In this document: positions 45,793-54,712 of the stretch, one piece after another
Layout: every line of letters begins with the position of its first letter
How positions within the stretch are numbered: position 1 is the stretch's first letter
Origin: Phytophthora sp. 'mugwort'
Lineage: Eukaryota > Oomycota > Peronosporomycetes > Peronosporales > Peronosporaceae
DNA: 64,000 nt
Direction of reading: 5' to 3'
Assembly (NCBI GenBank): GCA_033558025.1
Contig: JAUCEF010000009.1
Span: forward strand, 2,108,001-2,172,000
The notes under the pieces: model-generated
Databases searched by the model: none
What the model was told of the DNA's origin: nothing
The model's input: the letters and a program-made list of their open reading frames with translations, nothing else
Program-made: the position numbers and the translations under genes

Positions 45793-46602
45793 ATGACGGT
45801 CATCACTCAGTCCTCGCTTGCCCTACTTCTTATCGTAGCAGCTGCATCCAATGGTTTCTCCGCAGCGTCCAACCTCCGCCAGCGCAACCTTGGCGGCACC
45901 ACCATCGCCACCAACGTCGAGACGTACCTGGCCTACGACGACTACGCCTCGTCCATGCTGGCCGCCGTCAACAAGCAGCGGGCCACCGGTGGCCTGTCAC
46001 CTCTGTGCCTGAACAAGAAGCTGCACACCGCCGCCCAGCGCCACTCGGACGACATGGCCGCCAAGGACTACATGGCCCACGACGGCTCGGACGGCTCGAC
46101 CATGTCGGAGCGTATCACTCAGACCGGCTACGACTGGAGCGCTGTGGCCGAGAACGTGGCCGCCGGTCAGGTGGACGTGGACGCCGTGATGGTGGCGTGG
46201 ATCAACTCTCCGGAGCACCTGGAGAACATCATGGGCGAGTACACCATGTTCGGCTCGGCGTACGCGTTTAACAAGGACGGCACGTACCAGCATTACTGGA
46301 CGCAGGACTTCGGCTCGGGCGACGCTGAGGCGTGCGATGGCGCCACGCCGAGCGTTTCGACGACTGTGCAGGATGCTACTCAAAACGTGGATCAGGTGCA
46401 GGGCGAGGCCGAGACGGAGGCCCCGACGCCAGCCCCGACGACGGTGACGGAGGCCCCAGCCACGGAGGCTCCCGCTCCGGAATCCCCTGTGACGGAAGCA
46501 CCTGTGACGGAAGCACCTGTGACGGAGGCCCCAGTGACGCCCGCCCCGACCCCCTCGACCCCGGAGACTCCTGTTCAGTCTGACTGCGAGTCCAACTTCT
46601 AA
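45793..46602 (+). CDS. Secreted CAP/PR-1-like protein, copy 6 (type T, divergent tail)
   Basis: 269 residues. The first ~220 match the other copies, with the MTVITQ start and the outer-type TVTEAP variant. The tail then differs: one extra VTEAP unit (a 15-base step, cctgtgacggaagca, is repeated) and a new end PAPTPSTPETPVQSDCESNF. The last five residues CESNF are nevertheless kept. The boundary of the 9.12-kb homogenised array therefore lies inside this gene at about 46447-46520. Complete signal peptide and CAP domain. Confidence 0.92.
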   Translation: MTVITQSSLALLLIVAAASNGFSAASNLRQRNLGGTTIATNVETYLAYDDYASSMLAAVNKQRATGGLSPLCLNKKLHTAAQRHSDDMAAKDYMAHDGSDGSTMSERITQTGYDWSAVAENVAAGQVDVDAVMVAWINSPEHLENIMGEYTMFGSAYAFNKDGTYQHYWTQDFGSGDAEACDGATPSVSTTVQDATQNVDQVQGEAETEAPTPAPTTVTEAPATEAPAPESPVTEAPVTEAPVTEAPVTPAPTPSTPETPVQSDCESNF

Positions 46603-47232
46603 GCACGATGAAATACTTGTTGTACTTAAGTCTTTAGCATGCGATGTATCCCTCCATACGGGTATATGAAATAAATTGACAGGTGCTCGCCAACGTGGTA
46701 GGCATCAGTAGATGTGGAAGCCAAATAGACACTTCATTCATCCACGTACATATTTGACGACCACGAGCCGAAACCTTACCTCTTATTAGAACCGAATCAT
46801 TCTCGATTTTGATTCTCAACCTAAGCGTATCCAAACTTCATGATGCTTATCCACGCAAACTCTTCAGATTAACTGAATACGGCACTATACATGTACAGAT
46901 AGTTAGTGTCACGCTAGTACGGTACGGCCTCAAGGCCGCAAAATTGAACATGAAGGAATTTGGTTCTAGCACCGCAACATGCAGAATTTACTACTTTTTC
47001 GAGTGGAACGGAGAAGTATTGAAATAGTCCTCCGCGTTTTACGATCAGTTCCTCCCGGAAAGCAAATCTTGCGATGGTGATCACGTGCATGGCCTGGGCC
47101 GAGCAATTCTCAGAGTCAGAAGCATGGCCAGCCTCGTTGAGGCCCTCGATCAGGACGCTGCAGACCTGGTCTGGAGCGCAATTCGCAATTTAATCCCCTC
47201 GCACACAGCACACAAACGAATCGGCTCTGAAC
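46603..47232. other. Intergenic region right of the array
   Basis: No convincing gene. It holds the promoter core of the next CAP gene at 47176-47191. Confidence 0.5.
47176..47191 (+). promoter_or_regulatory. Inr+FPR core of the CAP pseudogene at 47233
   Basis: GCGCAATTCGCAATTT matches 14 of 16 positions of GCTCATTYYNCAWTTT, 41 bases before the ATG. Confidence 0.65.
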
Positions 47233-48021
47233 ATGCTGGCCGTGTCCCAATACTATCTTGCCCTCGTGCTGGTTGCTGCCGCGACTTCCACGGACGCCGT
47301 GCCGTCGGGCGATTACTACTCCGCCATGCTGACCGCTGAACAAGAAGCTGCAAGGTGCTGCCCAGCGGCACTTGGACGACATGGCCAAGAACAATTATAT
47401 GGCTCACGACGGCGCCGATGGCTCTACAATGTCGCAACGTATCACCGAGTCTGGCTATGAATGGGACAGCGTCGCTGAGAATGTGGCTGCTAGTCAGGAG
47501 GAAGTCATGGCTGTCATGGAGTCGTGGATGCAGTTGGCAGGTCACCGCGAGAACATTTTGTGCGCCGACTACACCATGTTCGGTACCGCGTTCTCGTACA
47601 ACAAGGATAGCACGTACGGAATCTACTGGACCCAGGATTTTGGCAGCGGCGCCACGGAGGCGTGCGATGGCGGCAATACAACGACCCCAAAGCAGGAGAG
47701 TGTGGTTCAGACTGTGCCGATCCCCGCTCCGACGACGTCTGTTCCGGAGATCCCGGCCACAGTCATCCCCACGACGACGAAGGCTCCAGTCGTTACCCCG
47801 CCCGCCACGACTCCGGCTCCTGTGGCCACTCCGGCCGCCATCACTCTGGGCCCCGTGGCCACTCCGGCCGCCACCTTCCGGGCCCCGTGGCTACTCCGGC
47901 CGCTACGACCCTTCCCCCCGTCGCCACGCCGGCTTCAACGACCGCCGCTCCTGCGGCCACCCCGGCTGCTACTATCACGCCTTCTTCGACGTCCGCGAAG
48001 GACTGCGAGTCAAACTTCTAG
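47233..48021 (+). pseudogene. CAP/PR-1-like pseudogene with internal deletion and tail frameshift
   Basis: The ATG at 47233 opens a good signal peptide (LALVLVAAATSTDA). After YYSAMLTA about 50 bases that should code for the VN...LC segment are missing, and the frame shifts into 47372 and on (QRHLDDMAKN, VAENVAASQ, AGHRENIL, YWTQDFGSG). A second shift near 47881 is needed to reach the tail of [G/P]PVATPA repeats and the family-typical end KDCESNF at 48021. The CAP site His, Glu and His are all visible across the frames. Two independent breaks argue for a pseudogene rather than sequencing error, but each should be checked. Confidence 0.82.
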
Positions 48022-48831
48022 CTGGAGTCTCTTAATAATTGCGAGTAGGCGAAGAAGCGACCATAGCGCGGGTACGATGCGAGGCGGCACGGGAATCTGT
48101 ATGCGACCGACGCATTTTGCACTAAGTTGCACTGCAAAAGAAATTTATGTTCTTACGCGCGTGTGTCGTCTGGCGGTAACAATAATTCTTGCCTCATAAA
48201 ATGCCATGAGCACGCGGTTTTCGGTGGCGCACTGCACAACGCTGTTGCAATCCTGCGCATATCATTCTAGTGTGCGAAGACGCATCGTCATAAGTAGCGG
48301 GTTACGTGTACATTGTATATAAATTAACGAAGATTCTACATGTAGTGAGTGATAGCAGGTATCCCGCAAGGCAATGGCGAGCCGCAAGCGACAACATGAC
48401 CATGTCGTCGTTTCAAGGGCAGAGTTCAGCAAGGAATGTCGGGAGCGGGGCACACATGAACTCTCTGCCAGAGAGTTCATGTGTGCCAGAGACTCTGGCA
48501 GTAACAACAGTCTTCTGTGGAGGAATCGCGTTCGGCGAACGCGGAATCATGTGTGAAAGCTTCTTTCCCGAATGATTTCGTCGCACCGAGCAGACCAAGT
48601 TACGGTCTAGAGCTCCGGAACTCCCCGCTTGATACTGGATGGAGGTGGGTGCACTCGGCGTTGCTGCGACGATTACAAGAGCTTAAAATGCAAGAGGACA
48701 GGCCACCGTTTAGCAAAATCTACGGGCAGTTCAAACCTCACAACTCGTTTTACCACCGACCCGGCAAGTGCAGCAACTTCCGACCACAGCCACACCACTA
48801 GAACTGGTACTAATACCTGCGATCCTGTGCA
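48022..48831. other. Gene-free interval with a cluster of hairpins
   Basis: No convincing frame. Several inverted repeats crowd 48385-48550, including a perfect 18-bp stem. This may be a small foldback element. Confidence 0.5.
48449..48487. repeat. Perfect 18-bp hairpin with 3-base loop
   Basis: Arms 48449-48466 and 48470-48487 (ggcacacatgaactctct and its complement). Adjacent small palindromes are gccagagactctggc at 48485-48499 and gcgttcggcgaacgc near 48529-48543. Confidence 0.9.
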
Positions 48832-49872
48832 ATGCTCGTTGTGAGACCATTAATCGCATGGTTCCTCGTCGCTGCTGCGGTGGCGGAAGCTGCGAGCTTG
48901 AGGCAGGGGCAGCGTGGTTTGCAGGCATTCACGCAGTCCGACGACTACTATTCCGTCATGCTTGATCGCGTCAATCAAGCACGCGCGGCCCATGGCTTGC
49001 CAGCTTTGTGCACCAACCACAAACTGCAGAGAGCTGCCCAGATACACTCCGACGACCAGGCCGCCAACGACTATATCGACCACACCGGCACTGACGGAAC
49101 CAGCATCTCGGATCGTGTCACTCAAGCTGGCTACGACTGGAGCTCCGTGGCGGAAAATGTTGCTGCTGGACAACCTGACGTCGATTCCGTCATGGCGACG
49201 TGGATGAACTCCCCCGGCCACCGTGAGAACATTCTCGGCGACTACACCATGTTCGGAACCGCCTATGCGTACAGCAGCGACAGCACGTTCCAACACTACT
49301 GGACTCAGGACTTTGGAACGGGTGATGCCGAGCAGTGCGACAATGGCAGTATTGCTAGCGAGTCCGACAGCACCGTCACGAGCCTTGAGGAGGAGGGAGA
49401 TGCCCCAATCGAGACGGATGACTTTACTACTGATGAATCTGTGGTGGTGACCCCAATCGAAACTATTGTCGCAGACCCCAGAGCCGACGATAGTTATTCC
49501 GGTTCACAAGAGACGACTGGGGCGCCGTGTACAGATGCTCCGGTCGATGTGGTCGAGGAGACTGAAGCACCCTGCACCGATGCCCCCGTTATTGTGGTCG
49601 ACCCATCTCCGACGGAAGGCAGCGGACTCGAAGGCGAGTACGGCCCACAGGGAACCGATACTCCTGTTGTAGTAGTTGACCCGCCTGAGATTGGATTCAG
49701 CAACGCCTACGATACCGAAATGCCGGAAGAAACTCCAGTGATGGTGGTGGATCCTCCTGAGATTGGAACGCCTGAACCCGAGGAGATGTACAGCCCGTAC
49801 GGCACTCCAAGCGTTCAGGTCGCGGAAAGCGACATACCGGCTCATGGGGAAGACTGTGAGACAGGCTTCTAA
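48832..49872 (+). CDS. Secreted CAP/PR-1-like protein with long acidic tail
   Basis: A 346-residue intact frame with a signal peptide at residues 1 to about 20. The CAP domain spans about 37-162 with His72 (QIHSDD), Glu108 (VAENVAAGQ) and His130 (SPGHREN), then HYWTQDFG. The tail (about 170-346) is unlike the VTEAP tails: it is acidic and built of two kinds of imperfect repeats (APCTDAPV.VV and TPV[V/M]VVDPPEIG). It still ends EDCETGF, the same Cys-Glu-x-x-Phe signature as the array copies. No introns. Same orientation as the pseudogene upstream. The divergent tail with a conserved end suggests the end is functional. Confidence 0.92.
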   Translation: MLVVRPLIAWFLVAAAVAEAASLRQGQRGLQAFTQSDDYYSVMLDRVNQARAAHGLPALCTNHKLQRAAQIHSDDQAANDYIDHTGTDGTSISDRVTQAGYDWSSVAENVAAGQPDVDSVMATWMNSPGHRENILGDYTMFGTAYAYSSDSTFQHYWTQDFGTGDAEQCDNGSIASESDSTVTSLEEEGDAPIETDDFTTDESVVVTPIETIVADPRADDSYSGSQETTGAPCTDAPVDVVEETEAPCTDAPVIVVDPSPTEGSGLEGEYGPQGTDTPVVVVDPPEIGFSNAYDTEMPEETPVMVVDPPEIGTPEPEEMYSPYGTPSVQVAESDIPAHGEDCETGF

Positions 49873-50389
49873 AGCGGCAAGAGGATCGACCTCGCCTGCG
49901 ATCTCTTCATTTCGTTTTTAGTGGATATATTCTAGTCTTCCACGTACAATGAATGTTGCATCTCCTCGATTCCTGTTTGCTACATAATTCCTGGTATTCC
50001 GCATGTTGTGCGTCTCGATCCCCATGTAAACGTTTTTGCGTTGACAATGCACGCAGGTTATGCACTTGTACCGCAATTACGTTTCCTGTTTGACAGCCAC
50101 CTTAACGTTCGAAACTGGCCGCATGGATAGTTGATAAGAAAAGCGTGTCGGGGCGTTAGCTCGCACATGCTATGTGTGGTGAGCCCTACGTTGTTTCGGC
50201 ATACGTCACGGTGCTATCTGCCTTTAGCATCTGACGGTCATCTGTTCACTCAACTTTCTACAGACCACGTAGCTCCAGGTGACGATGCGTCCACCATACC
50301 TCACGGTGTCCAGGAACAAGGGGCTGAAATCAATCACCCGTTTTTCAGCCTCCATTACACTAACCACCGTAACCCGGTCGTGGTGGCCT
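49873..50389. other. Intergenic, nothing recognised
   Basis: Only short frames without family features; includes the 3' flank of the CAP gene. Confidence 0.5.
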
Positions 50390-50715
50390 GACCTCGTCCT
50401 CGTCCTCATCCTCTTCCTTGCTACTCGCCGTCACAGCTTCCAACTGCCTACAAACTTGCGTCACGTGCAGCGCAACCTTGGAGCTTCACGCACGCAGACT
50501 AGCGACCTACAATGACAATGTTGGCTGGTGTTACCCGGGAGCATGCTGTTGAAGGCCTTCATGCCGTCTGCGGTAACAAGAAGCTTCAGTGGCCTACCAG
50601 TGCCACAGCGGCGATAGGAAGCAGAACCACTACATGACCCGACAGGCTATCAATGGGGGTTGTAACGACGACGTCGCTGCTGGTCAAGAGAACGTTCAAA
50701 CCGTCATATTTTTTT
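50390..50715 (+). pseudogene. Highly decayed CAP/PR-1-like gene relic
   Basis: A hydrophobic stretch (LVLILFLAT, about 50395-50425) resembles a signal peptide and is followed by HVQRNLGAS, matching the RQRNLGG of the array copies. In another frame MLAGVTREHAVEGLHAVCGNKKLQ (about 50519-50590) matches the first CAP helix (MLAAVN...LCLNKKLH), and further on NHYMT and DVAAGQENVQTVI match KDYMA and NVAAGQVDVDAVM. Several indels and stops, and the HYWTQ part is absent. Confidence 0.7.
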
Positions 50716-50944
50716 TAAGAAACCGCGATAAACATCATGAGCGGCTCCACTATCCTTAGCGTATACGTGTTCAGTGACAAAGCGATCTGTTGGGTGCGAT
50801 GAACCAAAAATTCTAAGCCCCCCCCAAATACTACGTACTATGGATGGAAATGGATGAAACTATTTTCCAGAACTTTTGTGCCAGAATGGCAATGGCACTG
50901 CCATTATAAATGATGATCATTTAAACGTATACGTAAACTTTTTT

Positions 50945-51490
50945 TCACATGACTCGGGTCTCGTCGCATTCTTCAGTGTCGCTGGTGGCAAACTCCTGCG
51001 CCCAGTAGTGCGTGAAAGCCCCGTCAGGGTTGTGCGTGTACCCCGCTCCAAAGTGCGAATAGTCGCCCAGGATGTTCATGCGGTGACCGGTCGAGTTCAT
51101 CCACGTACCCACAACAGCGTCCGCGTCAGTTTGACCCCCTGCCACGTTCTCAGCGATCAATTTCCACTTGTAACCAGCATCCGAGATGCGGCTTGGAACG
51201 GTGGATCCGTCCGATCCGACGTGGTGGAGGAAGTCGTGGGCGGCCATATCCTCCGACTGTCGCTGAGCGGCCTTCTGCAGCTTGTTGCTAACACAAAGCG
51301 CTGCTAGCCCGTGGGCAGCACGTTCTTGGTTAACTCGGACGAGCAACGCACTGTAAACGTCCATCTGGGACGTTTTCTGCGGCACTTGACGAAGTCGTAG
51401 ACTGCCATTCATGTCCGGCCTGATCAAAGAGGTGGCGACAGCAACCACGACGACGATGGCTGCGAGCGAAGACTGGACGGCACTCGGCAT
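50945..51490 (-). CDS. Secreted CAP/PR-1-like protein, short form without tail, altered site
   Basis: A 181-residue intact frame with a signal peptide at residues 1 to about 20. The CAP domain spans about 44-168 with NQERAAHGLAALC, VAGG after Glu114, His136 (STGHRMN) and THYWAQEF. The first site histidine of the family is replaced by Gln78 (QRQSED), so the usual His-Glu-His set is incomplete. The protein ends soon after the domain and lacks the repeat tail and the Cys-Glu-x-x-Phe end. It lies on the opposite strand to its CAP neighbours. A promoter core at 51526-51541 supports transcription. Confidence 0.9.
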   Translation of the reverse strand: MPSAVQSSLAAIVVVVAVATSLIRPDMNGSLRLRQVPQKTSQMDVYSALLVRVNQERAAHGLAALCVSNKLQKAAQRQSEDMAAHDFLHHVGSDGSTVPSRISDAGYKWKLIAENVAGGQTDADAVVGTWMNSTGHRMNILGDYSHFGAGYTHNPDGAFTHYWAQEFATSDTEECDETRVM

Positions 51491-51525
51491 GACAGCAACA
51501 GGGGCGTATGTATCTCGAACGCGAC

Positions 51526-51541
51526 GGATTGGAGAATGCGG
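51526..51541 (-). promoter_or_regulatory. Inr+FPR-like core of the CAP gene at 50945
   Basis: Minus strand CCGCATTCTCCAATCC agrees with GCTCATTYYNCAWTTT at about 12 of 16 positions, some 36 bases before the ATG. Confidence 0.5.
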
Positions 51542-51960
51542 AGGCCTAGGAAGGGTGAGGCGTCACCCAATGGGTCACTGTCGTCATGCAGTTACAACCA
51601 TTTGAAACGACATATTTCATTAAACGCAAGTGGGTTCGCGTGCTGGTGCCGTTGCGAGATAATCTGGATTCCAGGACTGGTAGCTTACTATCTAGGTACA
51701 CCACCGCACATTCACGTTCGAGTTACTGCAGCTATGTAGTCTTGCTACCCTCGTGTCAAGTATTGCTTGCATATACTGTACTGAAAGCGTTCTGATCACG
51801 ATGTTTTGCCGTGTTTCTAGTCATCCATGTCTTTGATTTCACTATACCGCACCCAGCGTCCTTGCACTGTTGTCTCCGTCAGGATCAGTGTTCTCAAACA
51901 CGTTCACCAGCTACTAGAGCAGCAGTCGACCGAGTTGCTGGACACGACCATCGTCAAAAT
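51542..51960. other. Intergenic between CAP cluster and oxygenase
   Basis: Nothing recognised; it marks the change from the CAP cluster to conserved host genes. Confidence 0.5.
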
Positions 51961-52995
51961 TTAGCGCTGCACTCCAGCCCACTTATCCATGATGTAGTCG
52001 CCAAAACACCCGTCAACCTTGCGCACCGTACCATCCAGCAAGTTGTTGAATGGTTTGCTGCTGTCGCTTGCGCTTCTGGCGTCGCCTCCGATGCGCAGCC
52101 TCTTGACGTCGTCGACCGACGGGATAACTGCGTCGAAGTCGGGGTAGTAGAAGAACACGAGCGAGTAGCGTTCGCGCTTATCAGCCACGACACGGTGCAC
52201 AGGCGACAGGCATTTCCCACCCGTGACGAGCGACAGGTAATCTCCAGAATTGGCAACGAGCGTGCCGGGCACATAGGGCACGTTCGCCCACTTCTCGTTG
52301 TGGAAGACCTGCAATCCACCCACGGGGTCTTGCAGGATAAGCGTGAGGAAGCCCCAGTCTGTGTGTGGACTCGAGCCAATGAACTCGTGGAAGTTTTCCG
52401 GTAGACCCGCCTTGCCACCGGTTAAACACGCGTATCGCTCGTACGGGAAGTAGTGGAACATACGCATGAGCGAGATGGTCTCGCCGTCATGACAGTAATC
52501 GTCCAGGAAATCCGCCGTGCCGTAGAGACTCTGCGAGAGGTTCCGAGCCACGGCCCGCGACGCTGCCGTCATCTTCTTAAAGAATTCGTTGAGTACTTGG
52601 CGGTTGCTCACGGGCCAGTCCTCGGCCTTGGGCCAGACGTTGGGGCCCTGCAGTCCATTGGCAACTTGCTGCGTCTTGCCCTCGGGCCACTCGTAGCCGT
52701 ACGAGAAGGCCTCCTTGACCTCCACACGTTCAGCACTACCGCTCTCCTTCCCTACGCCGATATACCCGCGTGTAAATCCCTCGCTTTGCACCACGGGGAT
52801 CGCAGCCTTGGTCTCGTCGGGCAGAGCGCAGAACGACTCGGCGCTCTGTATCATCTGCTTCGACAGCACGTCGGAGATGCCGTGGCCCGTGAGGTAGCAG
52901 CACCCGAAGCGCGCGAAGGCGTTGGCCAGCTTCTGGCCTTGCTGCGGGTCATCCAACGAGACGGTGGGGATCTCGGGGCTTGCGGAGACGTTCAT
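51961..52995 (-). CDS. 2-oxoglutarate/Fe(II)-dependent oxygenase, isopenicillin N synthase-like
   Basis: A 344-residue intact, intronless frame. The N-terminal DIOX_N part (residues about 8-120) has CCYLTGHGI and FCALPDETKAA. The catalytic jelly roll has the iron ligands His211 and Asp213 (SPHTDWGFLTLI) and His267 (SPVHRVV), and the 2-oxoglutarate-binding Arg276-x-Ser278 (RERYSLVFFYYP). These enzymes hydroxylate or desaturate small molecules in the cytosol; plant relatives make gibberellins, flavonoids and ethylene, but the substrate here cannot be told from sequence. It is divergent from the arrestin gene, with 290 bases between start codons. Full length for the family. Confidence 0.95.
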   Translation of the reverse strand: MNVSASPEIPTVSLDDPQQGQKLANAFARFGCCYLTGHGISDVLSKQMIQSAESFCALPDETKAAIPVVQSEGFTRGYIGVGKESGSAERVEVKEAFSYGYEWPEGKTQQVANGLQGPNVWPKAEDWPVSNRQVLNEFFKKMTAASRAVARNLSQSLYGTADFLDDYCHDGETISLMRMFHYFPYERYACLTGGKAGLPENFHEFIGSSPHTDWGFLTLILQDPVGGLQVFHNEKWANVPYVPGTLVANSGDYLSLVTGGKCLSPVHRVVADKRERYSLVFFYYPDFDAVIPSVDDVKRLRIGGDARSASDSSKPFNNLLDGTVRKVDGCFGDYIMDKWAGVQR

Positions 52996-53285
52996 AGCGA
53001 CGCAAGTCTCAGAGTGATGTGAGCCCTACGTTGAAGCAGAGGCGTGCCCTGCCAATCTGGGGCTCCAGTTTCAAGAGGCATGTAGACTCGTGTGTATGCT
53101 GCTCCCTCTTTGCACCAGCGTCACGTTGCAAGGCTGTCAAGGTCCGCGGGACGACGACGCCGCCACGACGGACTTGTCTTTTCACCATCGTGCACGAACG
53201 TGGACCCGTTCTACGCGTTGGTAACGAGGTGAAAGGCACTTGGCCACTGGCATTGATTGACGCACCGAGGAGCTCCGAGGCGAGC

Positions 53286-54556
53286 ATGGCGTCGAGCGAT
53301 GGAGAGTCGGTCCCGCACATGGAGGACGATGAAGACTACTCTGAGACGACGACGCCAGTGCCGGTGACGGCCATAGACGAACATTTGGACGAGAACTTCA
53401 GCGGTGATATCGGTGTGAAAGGAGAACTCTACATCAGCGTCGACAAAGAAGAATATCGAGCGGGTGACCTGGTCACGGGCCGCATTACGGTCCTCGTGAG
53501 CGAGCCATTGCAATGTGGAGGTGCGTATTCCTGCAATACAGTGAGATTCTGGAAGAGTGTGAAGGTGTTGACACGCTTACGACGCTTGTGCAGCGCTGGT
53601 GTGCACCATTGTCGGCGAGGAGATTGCGCAGTGGAAAGAAGGCAACGACCACCACTCGCGATTCCATCAGATCCTCCGTCATGAGGTACAAGAGAGAGAG
53701 AGAGAGAGAGGCAATGTATGGTGCTGTTCTTCATAACTGACTGCTTGTTCGTGACGTGCTTTCGTAGATCTTGAACAAACCCCTACCGGTGCCGTACGAG
53801 ATCGGAGAATATCTCTACCCTCTCACGTACACGCTGCCTGCGGACTTACCAGGTGTGCTGAACGTGCAGTCACTGGATGGTGACGTGGCTGCGCTGCACG
53901 CCACCATCAAATACACCGTGACGGCGACGATCAAAGTGCAGGGCCGGTTCGTCTCGGATCTTGATGCTAGCACCGACATGGTTGTGCGCTCCAACCCCCA
54001 GCCTCGCGTTGAAGTCCACTCGGTCGAACGAACAGTATCCAAGGCACTGCGATGGTGTGGTTGTCTGAGTCGAGGAACTTCCCACCTTGCCATGTCCATG
54101 CCGCGAGACGTGTTCACTCTGGGTGAGAGTCCCATTGTCGAGTGCTTTGTCAACAACCATACGGCATCCGTCGGTGTGCAACAGGTCATAGTTCAGCTCA
54201 TTCAGAAGGTGACGATGCGGCATCCTCACGGACACGAGGACGTCTGTACGCGGCCTGTTGCACAAGCCAAATGTCCGGGTCCAAAGCATGGCGACATGCT
54301 CGAGTGCCCTGTTCAGCTCAGCCTGGATGACCAAGTTCACTTCCCGACGACGAATGGGAGCTTCTTGAGCTGCACATACACAATAGCACTCGTGTGTGAG
54401 TATTCGATGTTCATAGACCCTGTCAGAATCGAACTCCCCGTGAGTATTTTGCCTGCTACACGGACATCCAGCGCCGGCTCAACACTCACAGACCTGGCAG
54501 CTTCGATGATGTCGACCGCCTCCGAAGCTCATGGGCCCATCACGATGCTCGAATGA
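53286..54556 (+). CDS. Arrestin-domain protein (three exons)
   Basis: Exons 53286-53520, 53594-53685 and 53768-54556 join in frame to 371 codons. Introns 53521-53593 and 53686-53767 have GT-AG ends; the second contains an (AG)n run near 53690-53710. The N-terminal arrestin half has LYISVDKEEYRAGDLVTGRI and, in exon 2, VGEEIAQWKEGNDHH. Exon 3 opens with LPVPYEIGEYLYPLTYTLPADLPG, the hallmark of the alpha-arrestin N-domain. The C-domain begins near MSMPRDVFTLGESPIVECFVNN. Alpha-arrestins link membrane proteins to ubiquitin ligases and endocytosis; no PPxY motif was seen. An acidic N-terminus precedes the domain. The frame is open upstream to 53019, but that part overlaps the promoter and looks non-coding. 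Confidence 0.88.
53690..53710. repeat. (AG)n microsatellite in intron 2 of the arrestin gene
   Basis: About ten gapless AG units directly after the splice donor. Confidence 0.9.
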
Positions 54557-54712
54557 AGCTAAGCTACCACAGAACAAGCCCCGCGCATCCACCAGCCACT
54601 ATAAGGGGTTCATAGCAAGTTAAGGCCAAACGATATCTATTTACCAGTCCAGCGGCAACTGCATACTGGTCACAAAGCGGCGATTCGCACTCACGACTCG
54701 CGTTGTAGCCAT

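Larger units (their letters stand above)
25416..46500. repeat. 9,120-bp tandem repeat, about 2.3 units
   Basis: Unit 1 is about 25416-34535, unit 2 34536-43655, and a partial third unit 43656 to about 46500. Gene positions repeat with an exact 9,120-base step (for example CAP genes at 27553, 36673, 45793 and at 25577, 34697, 43817). Units 2 and 3 agree base for base wherever compared by eye. Unit 1 differs mainly by an inversion between its first two CAP genes. The array ends inside the tail of the CAP gene at 45793. Confidence 0.95.

Noticed and set aside
47355..48035. 226-codon Arg/Pro-rich frame over the CAP pseudogene
   Set aside because: Shadow frame of the Pro/Thr tail; the CAP frames explain the sequence.
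53019..53285. N-terminal extension of the arrestin frame
   Set aside because: It lies in the promoter region shared with the divergent oxygenase and lacks protein-like features; the ATG at 53286 fits better.
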